Source: Rhizorhabdus histidinilytica (GTDB lineage: Bacteria > Pseudomonadota > Alphaproteobacteria > Sphingomonadales > Sphingomonadaceae). Taken from it: a DNA stretch of 64,000 bases. Each line of letters opens with the position of its first letter. The first letter of the stretch is position 1. Below the pieces are notes generated by a model that was given only the letters and a program-made list of their open reading frames with translations, had not been told where the DNA came from and ran no database searches. Below, in pieces: positions 55,629 through 64,000 of this stretch. The position numbers were made by a program, and so were the translations under genes. Location: contig NZ_FUYM01000001.1 of assembly GCF_900167915.1 (NCBI RefSeq), forward strand, positions 248,001 to 312,000. Direction: 5' to 3'.

Positions 55629-56633
55629 CTACTTGGCTCCGACCGTGCTGACGGTGATCATATTGCCGCGCGCGACGCGGACGACCGGGCCGGTCGGGGC
55701 GGCGGGGGCGCTGGCGGCCGGGGCCGGTGCGGCGTCGCCGCCGGTCTTGGCGGGAACGCTCGACCGCTGGTAGCGCGAGACGTCGGCGCCGACCGTATAG
55801 GTGGTGTTGGTGTCGATCGGCCGTGACGCGATCTCGAGCAGCATCTGGCGCTCGGCCTTGGGATCGGCCTGGGCGGGCAGCTTGATCTCGCCATTGGCGA
55901 TCCGCTCCTCCAACTCGGCCCTGTCGTCGGCGATCGAGCGGAGCGCGAGCGAGAGCTGGCCGATCGTCTGTGCGACGGCGATCTTCTCGGCGATCTTAGG
56001 GGTGGCTTCCAACGTGACGTTCGAGGTGTTGGCGACGACCGTCTTGCCTTCCTCGTCGACCGTCTTGTCGGTGCGCTGGTCGGCGGCAAGCACGCGGATG
56101 TTGCGGATGATCGTCTCGGCGGCCTTGAGTGGCGGGCCGTCGCCTCCGCCCGGAACCTCCTGGGTCAGCATCAGGTCGACCCGGTCGCCCGGGAAGACGA
56201 AGCCGGCGACACCCGACTGGGCCGAGACCGAGATGGTGACGGCGCGCATGCCAGGGCCGAGCGCCGCGGCCAGGAAGCCGCGATCGCCGGGCTTCACCAG
56301 CGCACCCTGGGTGACCGGCGCGCCGGCGGTGATGGCGTAGCGGACGACCGATCCGTTGAGCGCGGCGAGGTCGCTCTCGCCCTTGATGAAATAGGTCTTG
56401 CTGACCAGCTCCGCCGGCCAGCGCTGGTAGCGGAAGCTTTCCGGGCCGATGATCGTGCCGACCGGCAGCGGACGGACCGCGACGGCGACCTCGGGCCCGG
56501 AGGGCTGGGGCGTGGCGGCGGCGGGGGCTGCCTCGGCCTCGCTGTTGCCGCCGAACATGCTGCGCGCCACGACTGCCGAGATGCCCGCCATGACGAGAGC
56601 CATGATCAGCAGCAGCAACTTCCTCGCGTCCAT
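55629..56633 (-). CDS. cpaB: CpaB/RcpC-like Flp pilus assembly protein
   Basis: The protein has 334 residues with an N-terminal membrane anchor (LLLLIMALVMAGISAVVA) and an SAF-type domain VAVAVRPLPVGTIIGPESFR, then VTISVSAQSGVAGFVFPGDR, typical of CpaB. The Ala/Pro-rich C-terminus is disordered. It is the second gene of the pilus operon, 68 bases after cpaA. Confidence 0.92.
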   Translation of the reverse strand: MDARKLLLLIMALVMAGISAVVARSMFGGNSEAEAAPAAATPQPSGPEVAVAVRPLPVGTIIGPESFRYQRWPAELVSKTYFIKGESDLAALNGSVVRYAITAGAPVTQGALVKPGDRGFLAAALGPGMRAVTISVSAQSGVAGFVFPGDRVDLMLTQEVPGGGDGPPLKAAETIIRNIRVLAADQRTDKTVDEEGKTVVANTSNVTLEATPKIAEKIAVAQTIGQLSLALRSIADDRAELEERIANGEIKLPAQADPKAERQMLLEIASRPIDTNTTYTVGADVSRYQRSSVPAKTGGDAAPAPAASAPAAPTGPVVRVARGNMITVSTVGAK

Positions 56634-56701
56634 CTTTCAGACCCACCTTCGCCCGATCGGGCGTGAAGAACATGCGTGGCCCGGAACTGGACCTGGAAAC
56701 G

Positions 56702-57175
56702 CTATGCAACGGGTGTGGTTAACAAGCCGTTTGCGATGACCCACAGCCCGCCGATCGCGATCGCGACGCCATAGGGAACCTCGGGCCTGTCGGCGTTCGG
56801 CCGCCAGCGCTGCCGGATCAGCAGGCCGAGCGTGATCGCGCCGCCGGCCAGCGCCATGACGGTCAGCATCACGATCAGCGCATGGAAGGGCAGCCAGAGC
56901 GCGAGCGCGCCGATCATCTTGACGTCGCCGCCGCCCATCATGCGCAGCATGAACAGCACCGCGAACAGCGCGAAGATGAGGAGCGCCACGCCGATCCGCA
57001 GCGCGACGTCGGGCCACAGCGCCTCGCCCGCGATCCACCAGAAGGCGATCGCCAGCAGCGCGATCGCCGCGTTCAGCTCGTTTGAGATCGTCCGCGTGCG
57101 GATGTCGGTCCACGCCGCCATCAACAGCAGCACCGCCAGCAGGATGCCGAACAGATCGGGAATTTGAATGGACAT
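56702..57175 (-). CDS. cpaA: CpaA/TadV-like prepilin peptidase
   Basis: A 157-residue A24-family inner-membrane aspartic peptidase, starting at the ATG at 57175 (MSIQIPDLFGILL). Catalytic Asp24 in AAWTDIRTRTISN and Asp84 in the GxGD motif MMGGGDVKMIGALALW are both present. It processes Flp prepilins. It heads the operon; the spacer to the divergent oxidoreductase gene is only 48 bases. No pilin gene lies in the window. Confidence 0.93.
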   Translation of the reverse strand: MSIQIPDLFGILLAVLLLMAAWTDIRTRTISNELNAAIALLAIAFWWIAGEALWPDVALRIGVALLIFALFAVLFMLRMMGGGDVKMIGALALWLPFHALIVMLTVMALAGGAITLGLLIRQRWRPNADRPEVPYGVAIAIGGLWVIANGLLTTPVA

Positions 57176-57223
57176 GGTTAAGCAGGCTAGACGGCGGCTC
57201 TTACCAAAACCTAAACGCCCCTG

Positions 57224-58324
57224 ATGACAGCAACCCACATCACTGCCGACATCGCCATCGTCGGCGCCGGCATGGCGGGCGCCAGCCTGGCCGCCGAGAT
57301 CGGCGATGCGGCGCGGGTCGTGCTGATCGAGGGCGAGGCGCAGCCCGGCTATCACAGCACCGGCCGGTCGGCGGCCTTTTGGTCCGAAACCTATGGCGGG
57401 CCGGCGGTGCAGCCGCTGACCAGCGCCTCCTTCGCCTATCTCGATGGCCATGGCTTCCTGGGCGATCGCACCGCGATCCACATCGCCCGGCCCGAATACA
57501 TCGGCGCGGTCGACGCCATGCTCGCCACCTTCGCCGGCAATGTCGCGCTGGAGCGGGTGGCGGCGGAGGCCCTTCCGGCCAGCATTCCGGGCCTCCGCCA
57601 GGGTTTCGCGGGTGGGGTCGCCGAGCCGAGCTGCCGCGACATCGACGTCGCCGGGCTCCACGCCCATTATCTCGGCCGCGCGCGCCGCGCGGGGACGCAG
57701 CTGATCGGCGACGCGCGGGTACGGTCGATCGCGCGCGTCGCGGGCGGCTGGCGGATCGCGACCGATGCGGGCACGGTCGAGGCGGCGCTGCTGGTCGACG
57801 CGGCCGGCGCCTGGGCGGACGAACTGGCGGCGCTCGCGGGCGTCGCGCCGATCGGCATCCAGCCCTATCGGCGCACCGTCGTCCAGCTGGAGGTCGACCC
57901 GCCGGTCCCCGCGTCGCTGCCGCTGGTGCTCGATATCGCCGGCAGCTTCTACTTCAAGCCGGAGGCGGGACGTCTTTGGCTGTCGCCACATGACGAGACG
58001 CCGATGCCGCCCTGCGACGCGGCGCCCGACGAGCTCGACATCGCGATCGCGATCGACCGGCTCGAACGCACCGTCGACTGGCGGATCGTGCGGGTCGAGC
58101 GCGCCTGGGCGGGCCTGCGCAGCTTCGCGCCCGACCGCGCCCCGGTCTACGGCTTCGACGACCGCGCGGAGGGCTTCTTCTGGTTCGCGGGACAGGGGGG
58201 CTTCGGTATCCAGACCGCTCCCGCCGCCGCGATGATCGGCGCCGCGCTGCTGCTGGGAAGGGCGCTTCCCGATCCCGTCCGGATGATCGAGCCGGCGGCT
58301 TATCGGCCGGGTCGCTTCGGCTAA
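57224..58324 (+). CDS. FAD-dependent oxidoreductase, D-amino-acid/glycine oxidase (DadA) type
   Basis: The protein has 366 residues. The Rossmann FAD motif ADIAIVGAGMAGASLAAEIG is at the N-terminus, followed by STGRSAAFWSETYGG, and the C-terminal flavin motif WFAGQGGFGIQTAPAAA. The DAO family oxidises amines and amino acids. The substrate is unknown. Divergent from cpaA; its end overlaps the convergent methyltransferase by four bases. Confidence 0.88.
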   Translation: MTATHITADIAIVGAGMAGASLAAEIGDAARVVLIEGEAQPGYHSTGRSAAFWSETYGGPAVQPLTSASFAYLDGHGFLGDRTAIHIARPEYIGAVDAMLATFAGNVALERVAAEALPASIPGLRQGFAGGVAEPSCRDIDVAGLHAHYLGRARRAGTQLIGDARVRSIARVAGGWRIATDAGTVEAALLVDAAGAWADELAALAGVAPIGIQPYRRTVVQLEVDPPVPASLPLVLDIAGSFYFKPEAGRLWLSPHDETPMPPCDAAPDELDIAIAIDRLERTVDWRIVRVERAWAGLRSFAPDRAPVYGFDDRAEGFFWFAGQGGFGIQTAPAAAMIGAALLLGRALPDPVRMIEPAAYRPGRFG

Positions 58325-59220
58325 TTCTTCTCGGCCAAGGCCACCGCATATTGGTTATGGTCACCGGAGGCGAGAACTTCGTCCAGCAGGAGGAGGGCGT
58401 TCAGAAGCGCATCGTCCTCGGGATCGAAATTATTGAGAACGTCGTTGAGGGCGAGGTGATACACGACGCCGCCCGTCGGTGTGATGGTGGTATCCGGGAA
58501 TGCGTCCCTGATGGCGTTCACGATATTGCCGCTGTCCGCGGCCTCGGTAGGATCGACCTCAAGCATGGTGGCGATCGAAGGCCGCTCCAATCTGCGAGGC
58601 AGAAGTTTTTCCGGGTTCCTGGGATGTGCGAGGAAACGCTCGGGCAGGAGGCTTCTCACTCTGCTCGCAATCTCCAGATCCTCGTCGGACCATTGGAAGC
58701 GCGTGGCGCCTACGAAATCGTCCATGGCGAACCAGCCGCCCGGCTGGAGCGCGCGACGGCTCCAGGACACCGCCGCCTTCGCATCGAACATGTGATGCAG
58801 CGCATTATTCCAATAGACCAGATCGAACCCGGCGACGATGTCCTCCTGGAATGCGTCGCCGATATGGATGGTGATGCGGTCCTCCAGTCCGTGCTCCGCT
58901 GCCTTGGACCTGATCTGCTCGCGCCGGTGCTCGCCGATCTCGAAAAGGTCGAAGCTCTGGACGATGCCTTGCTTCAGCAGGCGCATCTCCTTCCCGCCCG
59001 AGCCGCATCCTACCGACAGGGCGCGCCGGAAACCTCCTTCGGGTATCCGATCGCGGATAAGGCGATGGAAGCCTTGATGGATTCCATCGATCGCTTCGCC
59101 GCATACGAGGCGGTTGATATGCCGGATGATCGTCTCGTGCATCCACCAGCGCGATCGATCGGGGCGTCTCTCGATCGACCAATGCCTTGCCGCGGTTTCG
59201 AGTCTCTCATCCATCGGCAT
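58321..59220 (-). CDS. class I SAM-dependent methyltransferase
   Basis: The protein has 299 residues. SAM motif I is RALSVGCGSGGKEMRLLKQG, followed by FDLVYWNNALHHM and LQPGGWFAMDDFVG. The upstream part is polar (HWSIERRPDRSRWWMHETII). The final ~100 residues (VDPTEAADSGNIVNAIRDAF and DVLNNFDPEDDALLNALLLL) are an extra helical region. Similar domains methylate small molecules or glycans. Its coding and upstream DNA look less GC-rich than its neighbours, a possible sign of transfer, though I have not computed composition. The second ATG (59214) is an alternative start. Confidence 0.83.
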   Translation of the reverse strand: MPMDERLETAARHWSIERRPDRSRWWMHETIIRHINRLVCGEAIDGIHQGFHRLIRDRIPEGGFRRALSVGCGSGGKEMRLLKQGIVQSFDLFEIGEHRREQIRSKAAEHGLEDRITIHIGDAFQEDIVAGFDLVYWNNALHHMFDAKAAVSWSRRALQPGGWFAMDDFVGATRFQWSDEDLEIASRVRSLLPERFLAHPRNPEKLLPRRLERPSIATMLEVDPTEAADSGNIVNAIRDAFPDTTITPTGGVVYHLALNDVLNNFDPEDDALLNALLLLDEVLASGDHNQYAVALAEKN

Positions 59221-59398
59221 TCCTTTCCCGATCGTCTTTTAGATGGGACTGAAGGGGGCGCAACAATTCTGCAAGAAACTGAAAAGAAAACAGATTTTTG
59301 ATTAGACTATCGGACTACGCAATATTCCCGTCATGGATTCGCCCTAGCCACGGCCTAAGAAGGCCTGGCGTTCGGTCGGGTCGGTAAAGGGTCGCGTC

Positions 59399-59704
59399 AT
59401 GGGGATCTATATCAGGGGCCTCGATTTCTATCCGGCGGTGGTGAGCCGCGAGGATGGCGTGTTCCGGGCCGATTTCGTCGATATCCCCGGCTGCCGCGCC
59501 TATGGCGCCACCACGATCGAGGTGGAGAGGAACGCCCGCCAGGCGCTCGGCGTCCATATGTCGACCTTGGCCCGCTTCGGCCGCACCCTGCCGGCGCCTT
59601 CGGTGGTCGGCGATCGGGGCCGGGCTGCGGACCGCTATCTCGTCTATATCGAGGGACCTGAGCGGATCGACGCCGCGCGCCTGCCAGAGCGCAAGGCCGC
59701 CTGA
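59399..59704 (+). CDS. orphan HicB-like protein
   Basis: The protein has 101 residues. The N-terminal ~55 residues match the HicB RNase-H-like fold: DFYPAVVSREDGVFRADFVD, followed by IPGCRAYGATTIEVERNARQALGVHM. The usual C-terminal DNA-binding domain of HicB is replaced by a short basic tail. No HicA toxin (about 60 aa with a catalytic His) lies next to it, so it may be a solitary relative, not a toxin-antitoxin pair. It is convergent with the dsrE-like gene. Confidence 0.75.
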   Translation: MGIYIRGLDFYPAVVSREDGVFRADFVDIPGCRAYGATTIEVERNARQALGVHMSTLARFGRTLPAPSVVGDRGRAADRYLVYIEGPERIDAARLPERKAA

Positions 59705-59707
59705 CCC

Positions 59708-60076
59708 TCAGAACACCATCAGCCGGTCGTTCCCGGCAGCGGCGAGCAGGCCGACCGGCCCCTGCGCCTCGATGCGGGGATCCAATGTCGCCAGGTCGAT
59801 CCCGTAGAGCGCGAGCCCGCTCTGGCAGACGCTGATCGCAACGCCCAGCGCCAGCACCTCCTCCAGCAATTCAGCCAGCATCGGAATCCCGGCCCGTGCC
59901 CGATCGGCATCGGCGGGCGCCCGGATTGGCGCGCGCAGCAGGCCGACGGCCCGTTCGTGCAGGTGCAGGCGGACCCCGTCGCCCCGCGCCGCACCGGCCG
60001 CCGCGAAACTCAGCGCGGCGTGGAAGCGGTCGCCATCGTCGGCAGCGACGAGGATCGTCAGCCCGCACATCGGCAT
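59708..60076 (-). CDS. DsrE family sulfur-relay-like protein
   Basis: The protein has 122 residues, starting at 60076 (or the ATG at 60070). The DsrE-type fold is seen in LTILVAADDGDRFHAALSFA and LGVAISVCQSGLALYGIDL, with a Cys in a conserved-looking position. Such proteins often carry or receive persulfide sulfur. It overlaps the end of the moeB-like gene, which suggests co-translation and a shared role in sulfur chemistry. The exact partner is unknown. Confidence 0.78.
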   Translation of the reverse strand: MPMCGLTILVAADDGDRFHAALSFAAAGAARGDGVRLHLHERAVGLLRAPIRAPADADRARAGIPMLAELLEEVLALGVAISVCQSGLALYGIDLATLDPRIEAQGPVGLLAAAGNDRLMVF

Positions 60077-60807
60077 CCCGGGTCCTTGGGCACCGCAATC
60101 GTGCGGAAGCGGAAGGCGAGCGCGTCGACCAGCAGCAGCCGGCCCGCAGGATCGTCGCCGAAGCCCGTGATCGCGCGGACCGCCTCCATCGCGCCGAGGC
60201 TGCCCATCACCCCCGTCAACGCGCCGAGCACGCCCTGGTCGGCGCAGCTGATGTCGGGCCGGTCTGGATCGTCGCCGACCAGGCAGCGATAGCAGGGCTT
60301 GTCCGCCTCCCACCCGCGCCAGACGCCGAGTTGCCCGTCGAATTGGCCGACCGCCGCCGAGACAAGCGGGATGCGAAGCCGGGTCGCGGCGTCGGAGACG
60401 GCGAGGCGGGTCGCGAAATTGTCGCAGCCGTCGAGGACCAGGTCGGCGCCGTCCAGCAGCTCTCCGGCGGTGTCTGCGTCGATGCGCACCGTCACCGGCT
60501 CGACGGTCACGTCGGGATTCATCGCGGCGACCCGTGCGGCGGCGACCTCGGCCTTGGGGCAGCCGATGTCGGCGGTGCCGAACAAGGTCTGCCGCTGGAG
60601 ATTGGACAGGTCGACGACGTCGTCATCGATGACGCGCAGCCGGCCGACCCCGGCCGCCGCAAGATACTGGATCGCGGGCGACCCGATCCCGCCCGCGCCG
60701 ATCACCGCCACCGTCGCCTTCAGCAGCGCCTGCTGCCCGGCGCCGCCGATCTCCTTGAGGATGATGTGGCGCGCGTAGCGATCGAGCTGCTCGTCGGTCA
60801 GGGACAT
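60058..60807 (-). CDS. MoeB/ThiF/HesA-family adenylyltransferase
   Basis: The protein has 249 residues. The nucleotide-binding motif is AVIGAGGIGSPAIQYLAAAG, followed by RVIDDDVVDLSNLQRQTLF, DLVLDGCDNFATRLA and the zinc cysteines CYRCLVGDD and the terminal CRC. The family activates the C-terminal Gly of small sulfur-carrier proteins with ATP. It could serve molybdopterin or thiamine synthesis; the carrier is not in the window. It is followed by the DsrE-like gene with overlap. Confidence 0.92.
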   Translation of the reverse strand: MSLTDEQLDRYARHIILKEIGGAGQQALLKATVAVIGAGGIGSPAIQYLAAAGVGRLRVIDDDVVDLSNLQRQTLFGTADIGCPKAEVAAARVAAMNPDVTVEPVTVRIDADTAGELLDGADLVLDGCDNFATRLAVSDAATRLRIPLVSAAVGQFDGQLGVWRGWEADKPCYRCLVGDDPDRPDISCADQGVLGALTGVMGSLGAMEAVRAITGFGDDPAGRLLLVDALAFRFRTIAVPKDPGCRCAG

Positions 60808-60834
60808 GATGTGTCTATCCCAGGGGATGGGTCT

Positions 60835-61284
60835 TTATCGCCCCGTCGATCCGAAACCGCCGGCGCCGCGCGCCGTCTCGTCCAGTTCCTTGACCTCCGC
60901 GAAGGCTGCCCGCTGCACGGCGGCCGGCACGAGCTGGGCGATGCGCTCGCCGCGCTTCACCTCGAACGGCTCGGCTCCGAGGTTGGCGAGGATCACCTTC
61001 ACCTCGCCGCGATAGTCGGCGTCGATCGTGCCGGGCGTGTTGAGGCAGGTGACGCCATGCTTCAGCGCGAGGCCCGAGCGCGGGCGCACCTGCACCTCAT
61101 AGCCCTCGGGGATCGCGATCGCGAAGCCGGTGGCGACGGCATGGCGCGCGCCGGGCGCCAGCGTCACGTCCTCGGCCGACACCACGTCGAGCCCGGCGGC
61201 ATGGGCGGTGGCATAAGCGGGCAGGGGGAGGCCCGCGCCATGGTCGAGGCGCTTCAGGCTGATCGAAATCTCAGGCGAACTCAT
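60835..61284 (-). CDS. dut: dUTP diphosphatase
   Basis: A 149-residue trimeric dUTPase. The motifs are intact: [34 protein letters not shown] (motif 2-3), [25 protein letters not shown] and the C-terminal Gly-rich [12 protein letters not shown]. It hydrolyses dUTP to dUMP and keeps uracil out of DNA. It starts at 61284, overlapping the coaBC end by 14 bases, the usual order in alphaproteobacteria. Confidence 0.97.
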   Translation of the reverse strand: MSSPEISISLKRLDHGAGLPLPAYATAHAAGLDVVSAEDVTLAPGARHAVATGFAIAIPEGYEVQVRPRSGLALKHGVTCLNTPGTIDADYRGEVKVILANLGAEPFEVKRGERIAQLVPAAVQRAAFAEVKELDETARGAGGFGSTGR

Positions 61285-62488
61285 CGGCGATCCTTGTGGC
61301 AAGGCGTTGGGCGACCTCGGCCTTGGGCATGGTCTCCCAGCTTTCGACCCCGGTGCGCGTGACGATGTGGATGCTGTTGCTGTCGCCGCCCATGACGTCT
61401 CCCGAGACGTCGTTGGCGACGATCCAGTCGGCGTCCTTGCGCGCGCGCTTGGCGATCGCATGGTCGACGACCTTCTCGGTCTCGGCAGCGAAGCCGATCA
61501 GCAGGCGGGGCCGGCGCGGATTGCGCGCGAGGCCCGCCAATATGTCGGGGTTCTCGGCGAGCGGCAGCACCGGCGGCGCGCCCGATCCGTCCTTCTTGAT
61601 CTTCTGCCCGGCGGCGACCTCGGCGCGCCAGTCGGCAACCGCGGCGACCATTACCGCGACATCGGCGGGCAGCGCGGCCTCGACCGCCGCCGCCATCTCG
61701 CGCGCGCTCTCGACATCGATCCGGTGGACACCGGCCGGGGTCGGCAGGCTGACCGGGCCCGACACCAAAGTCACCCGCGCGCCGAGCGCCGCCAGCGCCT
61801 CGGCGATCGCATAGCCCTGCTTGCCCGAGGAACGGTTGGCGATGTAGCGGACTGGGTCGATCGGCTCATGGGTCGGCCCCGCCGTCACCAGCACATGGCG
61901 CCCGGCGAGCGCGCCGCCCTTGATCCCCGGCGCGAGCGCCGCGCGCGGCCGGTCGAGCGCCTTCTCGATCTCGCCCCAGATGAAGGGCGGCTCGGGCAGA
62001 CGTCCGGGCCCGAACTCGCCGCAGGCCATCGCGCCCTCGTCGGGGTCGAGCACCGTCACCCCGTCCGCGCGCAGCCGCGCGACGTTGCGCTGGGTCGCCG
62101 GATGGAGCCACATCCGCACGTTCATCGCCGGAGCGACGAGCACCGGCTTGTCGGTCGCCAGCAGCAGCGTGGTGGCCAGGTCGTCGGCGATCCCGGCCGC
62201 CATCTTCGCCATCAGGTCCGCGGTGGCGGGGCAGACCACCACCAGGTCGGCCTCGCGGCTGAGCTGGATATGGCCCATCTCGGTCTCGTTCTTGAGGTCC
62301 CACAGGCTGGTGTGGACCTCCTGCTCGCTGAGCGCGGCGAGGCTCATCGGCGTGACGAAATGATGCGCCGCCTCGGTCAGCACGCAGCGCACGCTGCCCC
62401 CGCCCTTGCGGATCAGCCGCACCAGCTCGCACGCCTTGTACGCCGCGATGCCGCCGCCGATGATGAGGAGGATGCGGGGGGCGATCAT
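61271..62488 (-). CDS. coaBC: bifunctional phosphopantothenoylcysteine decarboxylase/synthetase
   Basis: A 405-residue bifunctional enzyme of CoA synthesis. The N-terminal CoaC domain has [29 protein letters not shown] and the active-site Cys in [13 protein letters not shown]. The C-terminal CoaB domain has [20 protein letters not shown] and the catalytic Lys region KIKKDG with GFAAETEKV. The length is normal. It lies four bases after ubiB and overlaps dut, so the operon is ubiB-coaBC-dut. Confidence 0.97.
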   Translation of the reverse strand: MIAPRILLIIGGGIAAYKACELVRLIRKGGGSVRCVLTEAAHHFVTPMSLAALSEQEVHTSLWDLKNETEMGHIQLSREADLVVVCPATADLMAKMAAGIADDLATTLLLATDKPVLVAPAMNVRMWLHPATQRNVARLRADGVTVLDPDEGAMACGEFGPGRLPEPPFIWGEIEKALDRPRAALAPGIKGGALAGRHVLVTAGPTHEPIDPVRYIANRSSGKQGYAIAEALAALGARVTLVSGPVSLPTPAGVHRIDVESAREMAAAVEAALPADVAVMVAAVADWRAEVAAGQKIKKDGSGAPPVLPLAENPDILAGLARNPRRPRLLIGFAAETEKVVDHAIAKRARKDADWIVANDVSGDVMGGDSNSIHIVTRTGVESWETMPKAEVAQRLATRIADEFA

Positions 62489-62492
62489 GACG

Positions 62493-64000
62493 CTAGTTTA
62501 GGAGCAGCATCGCCGCCGCGCCAGCCACGGCGGCTAGCGCCGCGACCGCCGCGTAGCGCCAGCCCGATCCGATGCGGATCACCTGCACCTCGGGCAGCGG
62601 CGGGGGCGGGGGGGCGCCGCCGGGGGCGGGGAACTGCGCCTCGATCCGCCGGACGAGATCGGGCAGGCCGGCCAGGGTGCGCAGGTCGCCGACGATGCGG
62701 TCGGCCAGCCACGCCTCGGGGCCCAGCTCGGAGCGGATCCATTCCTTCACGAACGGGCCCGACGTCTCCCACATGTTCAGATCGGGATCGAGGCCGGTCG
62801 CCACGCCCTCGACCATCACCATCGTTTTCTGCAGCAGCAGCAGGTGCGGCTGGGTTTGCATGTCGAAGTCGCGGGTGATCGCGAACAGGCCATCGAGCAT
62901 CTGGCCGATCGAGATGTCCTTGGCGGGCAGCCCGCGGATCGGCTCGCCGACGGCGCGCAACGCGGTGGTGAACTCGCCGATATTGTGGTGCGGCGGCACA
63001 TAGCCCGCCTCGAAATGGATTTCGGCGACGCGCTTGTAGTTGCCGGTGATCAGCCCGTGCAGGATCTCCGCCAGCCACACCCGCGCGCGCCGGTCGATCC
63101 GGCCCATGATGCCGAAGTCGATCGCCGCGATCCGCCCGTCGGGCAGCGCGAAGAGATTGCCGTGGTGGAGGTCGGCGTGGAAGAAGCCGTCGGCGATCGC
63201 CTGGCGCAGGAAGGCCTGGACGAGCAGCGCGGCGAGCGCCTTGCCGTCATGGCCGGCGGCGGCGATCGCCGTCCGGTCGGCCATCTTGATGCCGTCGATC
63301 CATTCCATGGTGAGGACGCGGCGCGCGGTGCGGGTCCAGTCGATCGCGGGAACGACGAAGCCCGGCACCGCCGCCATGTTCTCGGCCAGCTCGGACGCCG
63401 AGGCGGCTTCGCGCCGCAGGTCCAGCTCGCGCGCGGTCCACTGGCGGAAGGTGGCGATGACGAGGCGCGGGCGCAGCCGCGTGAATTCGCCGCCGATCAG
63501 CTCGGCATGCGCGGCGGCCCATTCATAGGTCTCGATCGCGCGGTCCATCTCCTCCTCGATTCCCGGCCGCAGCACCTTGACCGCGACGGTGCGGCCGTCG
63601 GTCGTCACCGCCCGGTGGACCTGCGCGATCGAGGCGGCGCCGACCGGCGTCTCCTCGATTGTGGCGAACAGTTGCTCGATCGGTTTGCCGAGGCCCTGCT
63701 CGATCGCCGCGCGGATCAGCGGGAAGGGGGCGGGAGGCAGCGCGTCCTGGAGTCGCGACAGCTCGACCGCCGCCTGCTCGCCGACAAGGTCGGGACGGGT
63801 GGCGAGCGCCTGGCCGAGCTTGATCGCCGCCGGGCCGAGCGCCTCGAAGGCGTCGGCATAGGCCGGCTGCTTCGGTATCCGCGCGCCGAACCGGGCAAGC
63901 CGGACCAGCCGGCGGACCTGCGGCGGCGTCAGCGGATCGCGTTCGATCCCGCGCAGCGCACCGTAGCGCGCGAGCGTGCGGCCCCAGCGGAGCAGCCGCC
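62493..64000 (-). CDS. ubiB: UbiB-family atypical kinase (ubiquinone biosynthesis), N-terminus cut by window edge
   Basis: At least 501 residues, open to the right edge; only a few N-terminal residues are missing. ABC1/UbiB signatures: the KxGQ motif in AAIKLGQALATRPDLVG, the Ala-rich loop GAASIAQVHRA, the Lys in VAVKVLRPG, the catalytic-loop equivalent FHADLHHGNLFALPDGRIAA, and DFGIMG. Two hydrophobic helices at the C-terminus anchor it to the membrane. Known role: an ATPase needed for ubiquinone synthesis. It heads the coaBC-dut operon. Confidence 0.94.
   Translation of the reverse strand, partial: RLLRWGRTLARYGALRGIERDPLTPPQVRRLVRLARFGARIPKQPAYADAFEALGPAAIKLGQALATRPDLVGEQAAVELSRLQDALPPAPFPLIRAAIEQGLGKPIEQLFATIEETPVGAASIAQVHRAVTTDGRTVAVKVLRPGIEEEMDRAIETYEWAAAHAELIGGEFTRLRPRLVIATFRQWTARELDLRREAASASELAENMAAVPGFVVPAIDWTRTARRVLTMEWIDGIKMADRTAIAAAGHDGKALAALLVQAFLRQAIADGFFHADLHHGNLFALPDGRIAAIDFGIMGRIDRRARVWLAEILHGLITGNYKRVAEIHFEAGYVPPHHNIGEFTTALRAVGEPIRGLPAKDISIGQMLDGLFAITRDFDMQTQPHLLLLQKTMVMVEGVATGLDPDLNMWETSGPFVKEWIRSELGPEAWLADRIVGDLRTLAGLPDLVRRIEAQFPAPGGAPPPPPLPEVQVIRIGSGWRYAAVAALAAVAGAAAMLLLN

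Noticed and set aside
57201-57215. CtrA box upstream of cpaA
   Set aside because: TTAC-N7-TAAA has one mismatch in each half; too degenerate to claim despite the biological appeal.
59399-59704. HicAB toxin-antitoxin system
   Set aside because: No HicA-like frame adjacent, and the HicB DNA-binding domain is absent.

Overview
The window looks like chromosomal DNA of a GC-rich alphaproteobacterium, most likely a sphingomonad (order Sphingomonadales; Sphingomonas or Rhizorhabdus-like). This placement rests on the high GC content, the strong preference for TAT as the Tyr codon, an intact CtrA cell-cycle regulator, a TonB-dependent receptor, a Cpa/Tad pilus operon and an exosortase-A (XrtA) exopolysaccharide locus at the left edge. 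It is an inference from gene content, not a database match. I found no rRNA, tRNA, CRISPR array, insertion sequence or prophage.

Layout. (1) 1-4504: the end of an XrtA-type surface-polysaccharide locus: a truncated C-terminus, an MscS channel, an O-glycosylation ligase with a small membrane protein, and a glycosyltransferase. (2) 4590-7855: small and unrecognised genes around an S24 (LexA/CI-like) repressor that faces a possible HTH micro-gene. (3) 7936-14774: the TamA/TamB envelope assembly pair and a DoxX protein. (4) 14781-22498: a Bcr/CflA exporter, glnB-glnA nitrogen assimilation, methionine aminopeptidase, a CinA-type domain protein, a stand-alone core MetE-like protein and a TetA-like exporter. 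(5) 22633-29117: DUF2177, GFA and TauD genes, then a divergent lipid-modification cluster (cyclopropane-synthase-like methyltransferase and DUF1295 leftward; flavoprotein, DUF1365 and an unusual Gre-like factor rightward). (6) 29136-35030: an ABC exporter, a redoxin with a possibly structured leader, a nested repeat element, DUF899, a winged-helix regulator and a beta-propeller protein. (7) 35051-39350: TetR, TonB receptor and secreted metallophosphoesterase. (8) 39423-42221: ctrA with a recognisable CtrA box, a glycosyltransferase and a GumN/TraB protein. (9) 42374-49339: glyQ-glyS, pyruvate phosphate dikinase and DUF418. (10) 49455-57175: an HhH-domain protein and a cpaABCDE-tadBC pilus operon that lacks the CpaF ATPase. 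(11) 57224-64000: a flavin oxidoreductase, a methyltransferase, an orphan HicB-like protein, and the operon ubiB-coaBC-dut-moeB-dsrE, which runs off the right edge.

The features most worth following up are the Gre-family factor whose coiled-coil tip appears deleted and which is translationally coupled to the lipid cluster, the pilus operon without its motor ATPase, the dispersed ~120-bp palindromic repeat with one copy nested inside another, the possible structured leader before the redoxin gene, and the CtrA autoregulatory site. Most other genes are ordinary core genes. Long antisense ORFs are common because of the GC bias and were left out.
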